From Calliphora vicina (Eukaryota > Arthropoda > Insecta > Diptera > Calliphoridae), in contig NC_088784.1 in NCBI RefSeq assembly GCF_958450345.1, positions 91,255,947-91,319,946 of the forward strand: a DNA stretch of 64,000 bases, read 5' to 3'. Position 1 is the first letter of the stretch. Each line of letters opens with the position of its first letter. This document shows positions 11,197 through 22,682 of the stretch, one piece after another. The position numbers and the translations under genes were made by a program. The notes beneath the pieces are model-generated. The model was not told the DNA's origin and ran no database searches. It saw only the letters and a program-made list of their open reading frames with translations.

Positions 11197-12312
11197 CACA
11201 GTGGGCAGAATTAATTTTTTTTTTTGGAAATAAATCTGGCATTTCTAAACAACTAGGGATATAATTTAATGTGGATGTAGCCAAGGAGTATTCAAGTTTA
11301 AATTATTAAAAAGGGACCTACAAATGCAGCAGGGGCGGCGCTATTGGGGCTCAAATTAGGGTTCGACATGTAACATTTTTAAACACGTTGCATTTTTATG
11401 TTGGCCATTCGATTTCAAAGATTTTTATATTTTGGAAAGTGCTCGACAAGGTCTTGAATAAGCATGCATGTGAGTGCTATTAATCTCTTATAATTTCCGA
11501 ATTATTGGCATTTGAAAATTGAAATCTAAAAATTTCGCAATAAATTGGTGGGCTTTTTTTTAAATATAGGGCTTACTTTTGGAGACGATTTTTTTTTTAG
11601 TTAGAAAACTTAATTAATATTAATATACAAAAGATTTCAGAGCAATATCAATTGTGGATTCAGAAATAAACGATTTTCAATTAAAACATTCAAAAAATAG
11701 TAGATTTTTGCAGTTTTTTGGGCGAAAAGGTGACTTAACTCTTTTTTTTATTAAAAAAACTTTCTTTAAGAACATATTACAATTTAATGTTTTTCTATAA
11801 GGTATCTTTATGGAGAAGTTTTTGGTATAAAAAATATGCCCTATTTTTCCTATATGTCGCCCCTATGACCTTCAGCATTTTATCCATTTTTTTATAAAAA
11901 TTTCAACTTTGGATCACATGTTCCAAAATCCCAAAGCTGGAATTAGATAACGAAAGGCAGCTTTGAAAACCTCGATGTGTTTCCTATTTACCACCAAAGT
12001 ATTTCCATAGCTCTGAAGGAAATGAGGATGCTACGAAAAAAATTTTAAAAAATACCATTTTTGGGATTTTCGCAACAATTTTTAGGAATTGCGGGATTCC
12101 CTTTGAACTTTTGAAATTTTTGTTTAATTTTTGTTATTTTGAATGACAAATTTAAAAACCATTGAAAATATCATTGAGTTTTGTTAATAAATGAAGATTT
12201 TATTGCATATTACCTATTTATTGAGTTTCTAAAACTAAAATTTGTATGAAAATTTTAATAGAATTTCAAATATTAGGAACAATTTGATTCACATTTATTC
12301 CGCACTAATTTG
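11197..12312. mobile_element. Transib-like family C, long copy truncated by a Helentron-like element
   Basis: Starts CACAGTGGGCAGAAT at 11197 with AAATAAATC after a 24-bp spacer, as in the element at 5392. The interior is the reverse complement of much of the copy at 28999-30143: 'cagagcaatatcaatt' here matches 'aattgatattgctctg' there. It runs without a right terminus into the family A repeat at 12313. It is noncoding. Confidence 0.6.
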
Positions 12313-12837
12313 TATACCCTTCACCATCGTGAGAAGGGTATATATATATAAGTTTGTCATTCCGTTTGTAATTTCTACATTTCCGACCCTATACAGTATA
12401 TATATTCTGGATCCTTATAGATAGCGGAGTCGATTAAGCCATGACCGTCTGTCTGTCCGTCTGTTAGTTGAAATCAATTTTCTGAAGACCCCAGATATCT
12501 TCGGGATCCAAATCTTCAATAATTCTGTTAGACATGCTTTCGAGAAGTTTGCTATTTAAAATCAGCAAAATCCGTCCATAAATAACAGAGATATGAGCAA
12601 AAAACCGGGACAACCTCGATTTTTGATCTATATATGGATTACTAAGTCATTAATATATCTAATGATAGATATTTCAAAGTCCATTGCAACGATGTAAATA
12701 AGGCTATAGTAAGTTGGACCTACAATGGATCAAAATCGGGAAAAAAATTTTTGGACCCGAATTTTTTTTCATCAAAAAATTTTTTTTTGTCAAAAAAAAT
12801 TTAAAAAAAAACTTTTTTTAAAAAAATTGAAAAAAAA
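12313..12837. mobile_element. Helentron-like family A, inverted copy
   Basis: Opens TATACCCTTCACCATCGTG and continues in reverse complement of the copy at 20061-20715 ('ctggatccttatagatagcg', 'tcaataattctgttagacat', 'tatctaatgatagatattt'). It ends in an A-rich tract directly against the CAAGTAAG end of the family B copy at 12838. Confidence 0.65.
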
Positions 12838-13568
12838 CAAGTAAGAAAGTATGGTCGGTCAAGCCCGACCATATAATACCCTACACTTAGTAAAAGAGCA
12901 AAACCATTTTTCTTTTAAAATTTCAATATTTTATATTTTTGAGCGATTTTCGGCAGTGGGCCTTATATGGGAGCTATGACCAATTATGGACCGATCATCA
13001 TGAAATTAGGTCGTGTGATTTATGTCTATATGAAAGTTAACTATGTTGAATTTTGTGTGTATACCAACATTTTTAAGCGATTTATGAACGTTAAAGTGAT
13101 TTTCGGAAGCAGGCCTTATATGGGAGCTATGACTAATTATGGACCGTTCGCAACAAAATTTAGTGACATGAATTTTGTATATATAAAATTTATTTGGAGG
13201 GGAATTTGTGAAGATACATTTATAAATTAAACATTTATGACCGATAAAGCCCAATTTCGGAAGGATATTTGTATGGGGGCTACGTGAAATTATGTACCGA
13301 TTGCAGCCAGTTACAATAGGCTTGGTCCTTGGGCCGAAAAAATAATATGTACTAAATTTGATCGAAATATCTTCAAAATTACGACCTGTACTCTGCGCAC
13401 AAGGTTTACATGGGCAGTCAGCCAGACGGACGGACGGACATCGTTTAATCGACTCCAAAAGTGATTCTAAGTTCCACTTTAGGGTGGATGTTAGACTAAT
13501 ATTTTTGGGCGTTAAAAACATCTGCACAAACGCATTATACCCTCCCCACTATGGTGGTGTGGGGTATA
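12838..13568. mobile_element. Helentron-like family B, complete copy
   Basis: A 731-bp noncoding repeat. Left end CAAGTAAGAAAGT, then a hairpin with 8-bp arms ATGGTCGG / CCGACCAT and loop TCAAGC, then TACCCTACAC. The right end, GGTGGTGTGGGGTATA, is roughly the inverted counterpart of that motif. Six copies or fragments lie in this window. End, hairpin and inner short inverted repeat are the layout of DINE-1/Helentron non-autonomous Helitrons, so I place it there by analogy. The 173-codon frame on the minus strand is not a recognisable protein and is broken in sister copies. Confidence 0.65.
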
Positions 13569-13599
13569 AAAATGGCACTTGTTTAAAAATGTTGCATAA

Positions 13600-13732
13600 C
13601 GAAGGTACCCTACTTTGATCCCCCATAGGGGAATCTGAAGCATTTGTAGGGCCCTTTTGAATAATAACTAAAACTCGAATATTCCTTGGCTACGCCCACT
13701 TCAAATTTTGTCGCGATCGGATAACGAATCAG
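13600..13732. mobile_element. Transib-like family C fragment
   Basis: 'cgaatattccttggctacgc' and 'tgtagggcccttttgaataa' match the family C arm at 30010-30090. Both termini are lost. Confidence 0.45.
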
Positions 13733-13737
13733 TTTCG

Positions 13738-13965
13738 TTCGGTACAGGTTCCTTGTGATGATCTAGTCAGATTTCAGCAGCTCATAATAGATCTGACCCT
13801 TTTGCTCCCACCAAATACACAGAATTACTTTAGCCACATGAATATTTGGCTTTGGCCGGCCCTCACATACGATCTCTTATGCTTCGAGTTATCGTAATGA
13901 ATCCATTTTTCATCACAAGTAATGATTTGGTGCAAAAGTATAGCGTTTAAGCAGCATTTCGGAAT
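13738..13965 (-). pseudogene. Decayed mariner transposase fragment
   Basis: Minus-strand translation in shifted frames gives HQIITCDEKWIHYDN followed by KRSYV, the mariner motif around the first catalytic aspartate (here intact), then a decayed IWW-like block. The same family occurs at 58.2-58.7 and 60.3-61.6 kb. Only the middle of the protein remains, with frameshifts and no inverted repeats. Confidence 0.7.
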
Positions 13966-14975
13966 CAGTTTTTTATTTTATTACGATTGGGATATCCAAG
14001 GGCACTGGGTCAATTATTATCTTATAAATAGGCAGTTATAACATAGATTATGATAAAGTCATTATTCGACTACTTCCATGTAATCGATTAGTAATTGAAA
14101 AGTATGTTATTCAATAATTACCAAATATTTTGCTCCCCCCATTCTCAAGTTACCAAGCAAACTCCTACTGCCAAGTAACAGCTAATGTTGTCATGAACTT
14201 TCTTATATTATAAATTCATTGTCTTATCATTTCTTTGACAACTAATTAATTTAGTTTAATTTTGTTTTATTTCTTACTTTTACACACTCATTTAACTAAT
14301 AACACCTTGTTATTTTACGCTTGTTTGATTGTTTTCTTATCCTTTTTTTGACATTGTTTGGTTTGTCTCCTGGTTCATGTTCTTATAAAACTCGGTTGTC
14401 ATAGTTAGTTTGGCATTTTGTTGCTTTTCAAATCATGGAAAAAAGGTAGTTTACTTGTTACCACCTACATACAATGGCTTTTGAATGGCACAGCTATTAG
14501 CCTTTTGATGTTTTATACTTCTGTATGTACGTAATAAATTTTCAATTAGTAAAACTCACAACTCAAGGACAAATCATCTTCCGGTGGGCATGGGAAAACC
14601 AGCATCGCCCACATCATCAAATTCATAAATTTCCACTTTCTTTCTAGAGAACTGAATTACTTTTTACATCGTCATCTACTTCATATTGTATTGTCAGCCT
14701 TATGAACTGTGGAAATTACAAGTAGCAGGGTGTAAATTGTTACCAAGTCTCTTAGATTTTACAATTTCATAGAAATTATGGCAAGTGGAATATTTGCTGT
14801 GTAACTATCATACTTTTGGTTCCACTCAAATTAACTTAATATTAAATTGTAAGCATTTAATTGAAATAAATATTATTGTTTGGAGAAACTTGTCCTTCGG
14901 CTCGATATAATCTGATGATAAGACAAAGCAATGGAAACTCTTGCAAATATTTAGCTACAAAATGAAATTGTTATG
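13966..14975. other. No gene seen; single-copy-looking DNA
   Basis: More even in base composition than its surroundings, with no repeat family recognised and no long frame. This kind of island could be original intronic or intergenic host sequence. Confidence 0.4.
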
Positions 14976-15182
14976 AAATTTATATATTTACATTTGTCAT
15001 TCCGTTTGTATTTAGCACAGTTTTCATTTGTAACCCTATGAAGTATACAAATATTCTGGATCGTTATAGTTAGTGTCCGGTCTGTCTGTTGAAATCAACT
15101 TTCCGAAGCCTTCAAATAACTTACAAAAATTTATTGATACATCAATATATCCGCTATAGTCCAACTAGGGTTGCTATTTAAA
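14976..15182. mobile_element. Helentron-like family A fragment, inverted
   Basis: 'atttgtcattccgtttgta', 'tctggatcgttatag' and 'gtctgtctgttgaaatcaac' match family A in reverse complement. No termini are present. Confidence 0.45.
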
Positions 15183-15570
15183 ATCGAGAAAATCGGCCCA
15201 TAAATGGCTGAGATATAAGCCAAATACCACGACTTCCTCGATTTGTAGTAGTTCTATGCAGCGTAGCACAGAGGTTTTTGGAAATAATTCGGTATCTCTA
15301 GAACTATTGGAGATATTGTATCTAAATTTCACAAGGCTGGAGCTGAGGTGTTTCCAAATTGATTTACAGTTGTTCAATAGAGAAAATCGGCCCATAAATG
15401 GCTGAGATATAAGCAAAATTCCACTACTACCTCGATTTGTAATAGTTGTTTGCAGATGTAGCACAGTGGTTTTTGGAAATAATTCGGTATCTCTGGAACT
15501 ATTGGAGATATTGTAACGAAATTTCACAAGGTTGGAGCTGAGGTGTTTCTGAGTTGATTTACAGTTGTTT
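15183..15570. repeat. Tandem duplication of a Helentron-A / Transib-D junction, 194-195-bp unit
   Basis: 'aatcggcccataaatggct' begins at 15191 and 15385, and the CACAG... terminus with 'gtttttggaaataattcgg' lies at 15267 and 15462. Both pairs are 194-195 bp apart. The duplicated unit contains the end of a family A fragment joined to the left end of a family D element, so it arose after that insertion. Confidence 0.6.
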
Positions 15571-16715
15571 AGCTTCTTAGGCGGAATGGGGGCCAGTGGA
15601 AAGCCCCCCAAAATTGGTCACCTCGCTACTCACGTTTTTTAAAAAAATCTACAAAAATCCATTTATGATTAGAATGAGCTAAAATTTAAAATATAAATAA
15701 TCCTTCAGAAGATCTACAAAAATAAGCTTACATCTATAGGTTATCTATTTTAGTTCAAGAGATATTAAGGTTTATTTACATTTTTTTTAAATTTTGCTCG
15801 ATTTTTTTTGGTTTCTTGGATATGGCGGGCCTAGGGAGAGTCGAAATTTATTTTTAAAATACCAACTATATTTGCAATAAAAATCTGATTAATATAAAAT
15901 AAAGTTGCTAACAGCTATCTCATCCCTATAAAAAGTTACAAGCATCCAAAGTTGGCACATGTAAAAATGTTTCCCAAAAAATTCTCTATATTTTTTCTTT
16001 TATAGAAAAACATTTTCTTCGGGACAATATATAAATTATACATGATCAGGAAAGAGAACTTAATGCATAACTTAATGCTTGGAAAATAAAATCTGGCTTT
16101 TTTAAGGGAACATAGATCCCCCCAGATCTAACCAATTTTGGGCAATTTTTCCAACAAAAATTAGGTTTGACTAAAAAATTATAAAAATTTAAAGCAAAGA
16201 TCATAATAAGAGCTACATATTTGTATACCCCTATATGTTACTGAAAAACATGCTAAGGTCTTTTACAATCGCACGGTAAATAATGTCACAGTAGGCACTT
16301 TTCTAGAAAAACTCTGTTTTTGGAACACATTTTTCCGGTTTAAGGAATTTCGGTATTTGAAAATAAAAAAATTCAAAAATTCTAATGCCATTAATTTAAA
16401 AACTTTTGAATCTATTTTAGATCCTAATTTTGTTGTGATAGCTTTAAACGTTAATATTTTACATTAATTCAAATTTTATATTTTTCTTCAGGGAAAATCA
16501 CCATATTATAATTTTTTTTAGTTTTTAAGGTAAATAACGTCCGAAAAATTCACTAGATTATTTAATTTTACTAAAATATTAATCTTCAAGTCCTAAGGTT
16601 TTCAGCAATACTAAATACTTATCTAAAAAGGTTATGCTCGCTCTTCAGAAGCTCCACAAACCTTGCCCGCTTTCAAAAATTTTAACGTTTTCTCATATAT
16701 TTCAATCAACCCGAT
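15462..16715. mobile_element. Transib-like family D, left-end copy
   Basis: Begins CACAGTGGTTTTTGG at 15462 and follows the family D sequence seen at 17740-19000: 'gagctgaggtgtttc', 'cggtaaataatgtcacagt', 'gaatttcggtatttgaaaat'. It stops near 16715 with no right terminus and has no open frame. Confidence 0.55.
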
Positions 16716-16869
16716 CTTGCGTGATCAAGATTGGGTAACGTAATGGGCCCGGTTCATACTGATAATGATTTGCCCATTCTTCGCTATTGCAGCACAATAG
16801 AAAAATGTGCAGTTGATCATACTTTTTTAACAAAAAATCTTTTTTTTCGCGTCAAAAAAATAATAAAAT

Positions 16870-17083
16870 CAAGTAAGAGAGTATGGTCGATCAAGCCCGA
16901 CATTTTTCTTTTAAAATTTCAATAATTTATATTCGTGAGTGATTTTCGGAAGTGGGCCTTATATGGGAGCTGGGACCAATTATGGACCGATCACCATGAA
17001 ATTCGGTCGTGTGATTTATGTCTACATGAAAGTTATTTATGGTGAATTTTGTGTGTATAACTAAATTTTAAAGAGATTTATTT
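16870..17083. mobile_element. Helentron-like family B, 5' fragment
   Basis: Starts CAAGTAAGAGAGTATGGTCG with a slightly decayed hairpin and follows family B ('gtgggccttatatgggagct') until about 17083, where similarity stops. Confidence 0.6.
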
Positions 17084-17739
17084 TGGTAAAAAATTTAAAC
17101 AATATTTGTTTAGTGGACTCTTAGCTATAGTATTGTCATACATAGTTAGGCGGTATCTCGAAGTATGAATTAGCTGTTGACTAAAAACTGATGACACCTT
17201 TGTTTGAGGGCCCACTGATTTTCAGAATCTTTGGAGGCTCATAAAAAAAAATTGGTCACCAAAATCACCAAACTGAGTATAAGGTTTTACTACCCTTTGG
17301 TAGTAGATTCGAGTCTATACTGTCATGACCTTGTGTTTTTTGCACTGTGTTAGCCGTTTATTTCTAAAGTCTAGTGAGTTAAATTTTTTTTTGAAATTTC
17401 CACTAAATACTAAATATGAAACTACATATTGTCCATAAACCATTAATCCTTATTTGCAATTTACTGTAACATAATTATTACACACATTAAATAGTACAAA
17501 GGTGTTTAGTACCAGCATATATTTAGTAGCTGACCATAACTATCAAGGTTGGAAAATGTAGTACTCCTGTAGTATTAGCAATATTGGAGTCTAAATTCTC
17601 TTTTTATTTCTAAAGTTTGTTCCAACATTGGAGTGGTTAAAACAACTGAGTGAGCTATATACGATTGTGACAGATCTTAATATTCTTGAACTCTTTCCAA
17701 GGTTTTTGTGGAGTGAAGTGGTTAGTTTACTAACCACCG
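17084..17739. other. No gene seen; unrecognised DNA
   Basis: No termini, frames or repeats recognised. Confidence 0.35.
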
Positions 17740-19150
17740 CACAGTGGTTTAGAAACTTTTTTTTTTGGAAATAATTCGGTATCTCGGGAACTATTGGATA
17801 TATTGTTACGAAATTTCACATGGTTGGAGCTGAGGTGTTTTCGAGTTGATCTGCATTTGTTCAGCTTTCTAGCGCTAATGGGGGCCAGTGCAGGGCCCCA
17901 CAAAGTTGGCCAGCTCGGGTCCCAATTTTTTTAAAAAAAAAATCGCCAAAAATCCATTTATGAACGGACTGAGCTGAAACTTAAAATATTAATAGTTCTT
18001 GAGAAGAAAAAATACGCTTACATGTGTAGGTTATCTCTATTAGTTAAAGAAATATTTAGGTTTACTGATTTATTTTTTTAATTTTGCTCGATCTTTTTTT
18101 GGTTTTTAGATATGGCCGGCCTACGAATTGTCCAAATTTACTTTTAAAATATCAGCTATATTGGTGATAAAATTCTAAATATAATAAATAAAACTTGCTA
18201 ACGTTATCTCGTCCCTATAAAAAGTAACACGCATCCAAAGTTGGAACTAGTAAAAAGGGCCATATTTTTTTACATTTTTTCCCAAAAAATACCATATATT
18301 TTTTCTTTTGTCAAAAATAAAATTTCTTCGGGACTATATACAATTTTTATATTATCGGGAATGAGAACTTAATACAAAAGCGTGTAAAGTAAAATTTGGC
18401 CCCCTTAAGGGAACCTAGTCCCCACCAGGCCTAGCCAAACTTGGCTAATTTTTAAAAAAATTTAGGTTTGAGTAAAAAATTCTAAAAAGGCAAAGCACTG
18501 ATCCTCCAAAAATATCCATATTTGTATAACCCCATATGTTTCTTAAATACCTACAAAGTTTGTTTACTATCACACGGTAAATAACGTCACAGTCGGCACT
18601 TTTCTAAAAAAACTCAGTTTTTGGAACTTATTTTCCCCGTTTTAGGAATTTCGGTATTTAGAAATAAAAAATTTCGAAAACTAAAATGCCATTGATTTAA
18701 GGACACTTGGAGCTACATTACTTTTAAATTTTGTTATGATATCTTGAACCATTAAAATTTTACATTAATTCAAATTTTATATTTTTCTTCGTGGATAATT
18801 CCATATTATAATTTTTTTTTAGTTTTTAAGGTAAATGACGTCCGAAAAATTCAAAAAATTATCTAATTTTACTAAAATACCAATCTTCAAGTCCTAAGGT
18901 TTCCACCAGTACCAAACACTTATATAAAAGGTCTTTATTTACTCCTCTGAAGTCCCACAAACCTTGCCCCCTATGAAAAGTTTGTACATTTTTTTCATAT
19001 ATTTCATGCAAAATGATATTAACATATCAAATGTTAATTTTGAATTCAAACATATACTTACTTAATAGAAAGTTTTGTGTGAACTCATTTTGCATGCAAT
19101 ATATGAAAAAATTTATAAATTTTTCAAAGGGGGCAAAGTTTGTATGATAA
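17740..19150. mobile_element. Transib-like family D, long copy with a palindromic right part
   Basis: CACAGTGGTTTAGAAAC at 17740 is followed after a 22-bp spacer by AAATAATTC. The copy contains the D landmarks 'gagctgaggtgtttt' and 'cacacggtaaataacgtcac'. Near the right end, 'acaaaccttgccccct' (18958) is mirrored by 'agggggcaaagtttgt' (19127), showing an inverted repeat about a centre near 19050. No right CACTGTG end is found. Confidence 0.55.
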
Positions 19151-20060
19151 ACATTTTTGTTTCGTATACATTTTTTTGAAATCAAATATTTTTGACTCAA
19201 TTTTCTGACCAAACAACTGAAATAGCAAAGTAATACTGAATTCGATGAACAATAAATGATCTGTGATTTTTTTTATTGAATGCATGAAAGTCTCTTTAAA
19301 AAACTGATTTTTACAATATTTTCAAATTAATATATTTATCTAACCAAAGCACCTGACGGCAAAGTGAAAAATAAATCATAAACGATGACTTCAAAAAACA
19401 TAATTGTTTAGCAAAATGGCAATAGATGCCAATAAACTATGATTTAAAGACTATAGAAATGGTGATTAGTAAAGTGACCACTCAACCATAACGAGTTAAT
19501 ATAGAAAGGGCCTGACTCATGAGTTTATTAAGTCGAAATTTTTTGGCTAAATATGATTTATGACATAAACGAAAATCTGGACTTAGGGCCTTTCAATATT
19601 AAGGTAACGATATTCTCTCTATGCCGATCACTGGTCATCCAGCTAGCCAGATGGACATAAAGACGTATATTTATAAATCGACTCAGGATGTAGAACATCA
19701 AACAAATAATTTAGTATTTTTAACATCAAAAAAGTACGCCTAAAGCTTGAGTCTATTATCATATTAAAAATCTCTATTTTCCAACCCTGTTATGAAGTAT
19801 TAATTGTATTTTAATTGCTGTTGTTTTTCGCTGATGGCTTCATCCATATAATAACTGCGTGTCATCATTTTACAAAGTTCCTGTCACAACACACTTTATT
19901 CTCAACATCATACCAACATGCTGCTGGCAAAAATCTTACATAAATAGCTGCCAAAAAAAAGATATACAAACAACATTAACTGATGACTATGTTCCGAGTT
20001 GAAAAGAAATTTATAAATATTTTGCCAGCCATCAAACAGTGGGAGATTTTGATTTAAAAA
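19151..20060. other. No gene seen; single-copy-looking DNA
   Basis: No coding or repeat signal that I can name. Confidence 0.35.
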
Positions 20061-20715
20061 CAAGTAAGAGAGCTATATTCGGCTGTGCCTAATATAGCTA
20101 TATATACCCTTCACCAAATTATACTTTAAAATAAATTTTTTTAAATATTTTTAGGTAAACAAAATTTAATTGTTTTAAAAATTTTTTGTTTTTAATTTTT
20201 TTTAAAAAGTTTTTTCCAAATTTTTTAAAAAAATTTTTTTTTTGGAAAAAAATGTATGACAAAATAAATTTTTTGATGAAAAAAAAATTCGGGTTAAAAA
20301 ATATTTTTCCCGATTTTGATCCATTGTAGGTCCAACTTACTATAGCCTTATCTACATCGTTGCAATGGACTTTGAAATATCTATCATTAGATATCCATAT
20401 TGTCTATATTAATGACTTAGTAATCCAGATATAGATCAAAAATAGGTCAAAAATCAAGGTTGTGCCGGTTTTTTGCTCATATCTCCGTTATTTATAGACC
20501 GATTTTGCTGATTTTAAATAGCAAACTTCTCGAAAGCATGTCTGACAGAATTATTGAAGATTTGGATCGCGAAGATATCTGGGGTCTTTAGATAATTGAT
20601 TTCAACAGACAGACGGACAGACAGATGGACATGGCTTAATCGACTCCGCTATCTATAAGGATCCAGAATATATATACTTTATAGGGTCTTCACCTTCACG
20701 AAGGTGAAGGGTATA
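20061..20715. mobile_element. Helentron-like family A, near-complete copy
   Basis: A 655-bp reference copy. It starts CAAGTAAGAG, then a hairpin with 9-bp arms AGCTATATT / AATATAGCT around CGGCTGTGCCT, then TATACCCTTCACC. It ends GGTGAAGGGTATA. The layout is the same as family B with different sequence. It is noncoding. It contains the uninterrupted stretch 'taatccagatatagatc' that marks the empty ITmD37E target seen at 61857. Assignment to DINE-1/Helentron rests on architecture. Confidence 0.7.
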
Positions 20716-20734
20716 AAAAAAAGAAATAGATTCA

Positions 20735-20990
20735 GCATGTGGACCCTTCACCATGAGTAATTTTTACATTTTTCATTTGCGATCCCACAAAATATATATT
20801 TTCTGGATCGTTATAGATGGAGGAGTTGATATACCCATCTCCATTTGTCCGTATGTATGTTGAAATCAACTTACCGACGCCTTCAAATAGCATTTATACT
20901 TGATTCATACATCAATTTATTTGCCATAGTTCCGGTACCGTTGCAATTTAAAATCGAGAAAATCGGCCCACAAATGTCTCAAATATAAGA
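20735..20990. mobile_element. Helentron-like family A relative, inverted, left part
   Basis: 'tctggatcgttatagatgg', 'tgaaatcaacttaccgacgc' and 'aaatcgagaaaatcggccca' match family A in reverse complement. The copy continues at 21725-21935 after the inserted family B element. Confidence 0.5.
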
Positions 20991-20995
20991 AAAAA

Positions 20996-21724
20996 CAAGT
21001 AAGAAAGTATGGTCGGTAGGGCCCGACCATATAATACCCTACACTAAGTAAATGAGCAAAAACATCAAAAATTAATATTCCTGAGTGATTTTCCGGAGTG
21101 GGCCTTATATGGATGCTATGACCAATTTGGACCGATCACCATGAAATTAGGTCGTGTGATTTATGTCTTTATGAAAGTTATTTGTGTTGAATTTTGTGTG
21201 TATACCAACATTTTTAAGAGATTTATACACGTTAAAGTGATTTTCGGAAGCGGGTCTATAAGGGAGCTATGACTAATTATGGACCGATCGTAACAAAATT
21301 TGATGACATGAATTTTGTATATATATAGAACTTATTTGGAGCGGAATTTGTGGAGATACATATATAAATTAAATATTTTTGACCTATAAAGTCCAATTTC
21401 GGAAGGACATTTGTATGGGGGCTAAGTGAAATAATGGACTGATTTCAGCCAGTTTCAATAGGCTTGGTCCTTGGGCCAAAAAATAATACGCACCAAATTT
21501 TATCGAAATATCATCTAAAATGCGACCTGTACTTTGCGCACAAGGTTTACATGGACAGACAACCAGCCAGCCAGCCGGACGGACGGACATCGTTTAATCG
21601 ACTCAGAAAGTGATTCTAAGTCATTCGGTATACTTTAAGGTGGGAGTTAGATTAATATTTTTGGGCGTTACAAGCATCTGCACAAACGCTTTACACCCTC
21701 CCCACTATGGTGGTGTATGGTATA
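20996..21724. mobile_element. Helentron-like family B, complete copy inserted in family A
   Basis: A 729-bp copy with CAAGTAAGAAAGTATGGTCGG on the left, hairpin arms GGTCGG / CCGACC, TACCCTACAC, and the end GGTGGTGTATGGTATA. The flanks ('ctcaaatataagaaaaa' and 'aaaacatgactaaatcgat') belong to one family A copy in reverse orientation, so B went into an A-run of A. No flanking duplication beyond the A-run is visible. Confidence 0.65.
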
Positions 21725-21935
21725 AAAACATGACTAAATCGATTTTTGACCTATTTTTGATAACCAAGTCATTAATATAGACAATATGGATATCCAATCA
21801 TATATATTTGAAATACCTTTCAACGACCTATATAACACCATAGAAAGTCGGGCCTACAATGGATCAAAATCAGGAAAAATATTTTTTAATCCGAGTTTTT
21901 TTATAAAAAAAAAAAATTAAAGTCAAATTTACTTC
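21725..21935. mobile_element. Helentron-like family A relative, inverted, right part
   Basis: 'accaagtcattaatatagac', 'gaaataccttt' and 'cctacaatggatcaaaatc' continue the family A copy broken by the insertion at 20996-21724. Confidence 0.5.
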
Positions 21936-22682
21936 CATTTTTTTTTTCAAATATCTCCCACAGTGCATAATTAGAAAATTTTGCTGCTGGTGTATTTCTT
22001 TTTGTCTCTTCATTCGTTTGTATCCTTGTTTGAATTTGAATATTTGCAAATTTCATTACTTTTAATTGCTCTAAATGCTGTTGATTCATTAAATTAATTT
22101 ACTAAACTCCACCATTGGTTGCTGCTATGTATTTATTTGTCGGAGAGCTAACATTAAAGAGGTGTAGAGAAGCTGCTTGCTGGAAAATGATAGCGTTTTT
22201 CAAAACTCATCTAAATATTTAAACGAGTATTATTTTCTAATTGTATCTGTGTTGTATAGATAAGCATATTTAATCCATGTTCATTTCGTTATACATAGAT
22301 ACCGACAAACTAAGCACAGTTTAATTTTGCAGACGTATGCATTTTTATTTAGTTGCTGCAGCAGAGGAAAAATTAAATAGCAGAGAATGGAAATTTAGAT
22401 TATTTATAAATGGCGCATTTTGTTTTAGCAGTGAATTTACTGAGAAAAATTAAAACTTTATAAGAAATACAGGGATACGGAATTTTACCAGGCAATATTT
22501 TGAATAACAAGATTAGGAAAGAAAAGTTAGGAAACAAGGCTAATTCCCAAACCATTGAGTAAACCTGTTAGTCCACTGTGATGTTGTTGTGACCGCTTGA
22601 CTAATTTAACAATATTTTAAATCTGGAGTTCTTCATAGAGGCCAAGGAATACAGGATGGATTCATGTAGTTTAGATAGATCG
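21936..22682. other. No gene seen; single-copy-looking DNA
   Basis: No repeat family or transposase motif recognised. Confidence 0.4.

Noticed and set aside
13006..13527. 173-codon frame on the minus strand
   Set aside because: It lies entirely in a Helentron-like repeat. Sister copies at 21384, 36222 and 38358 break the frame, and no domain is recognisable.
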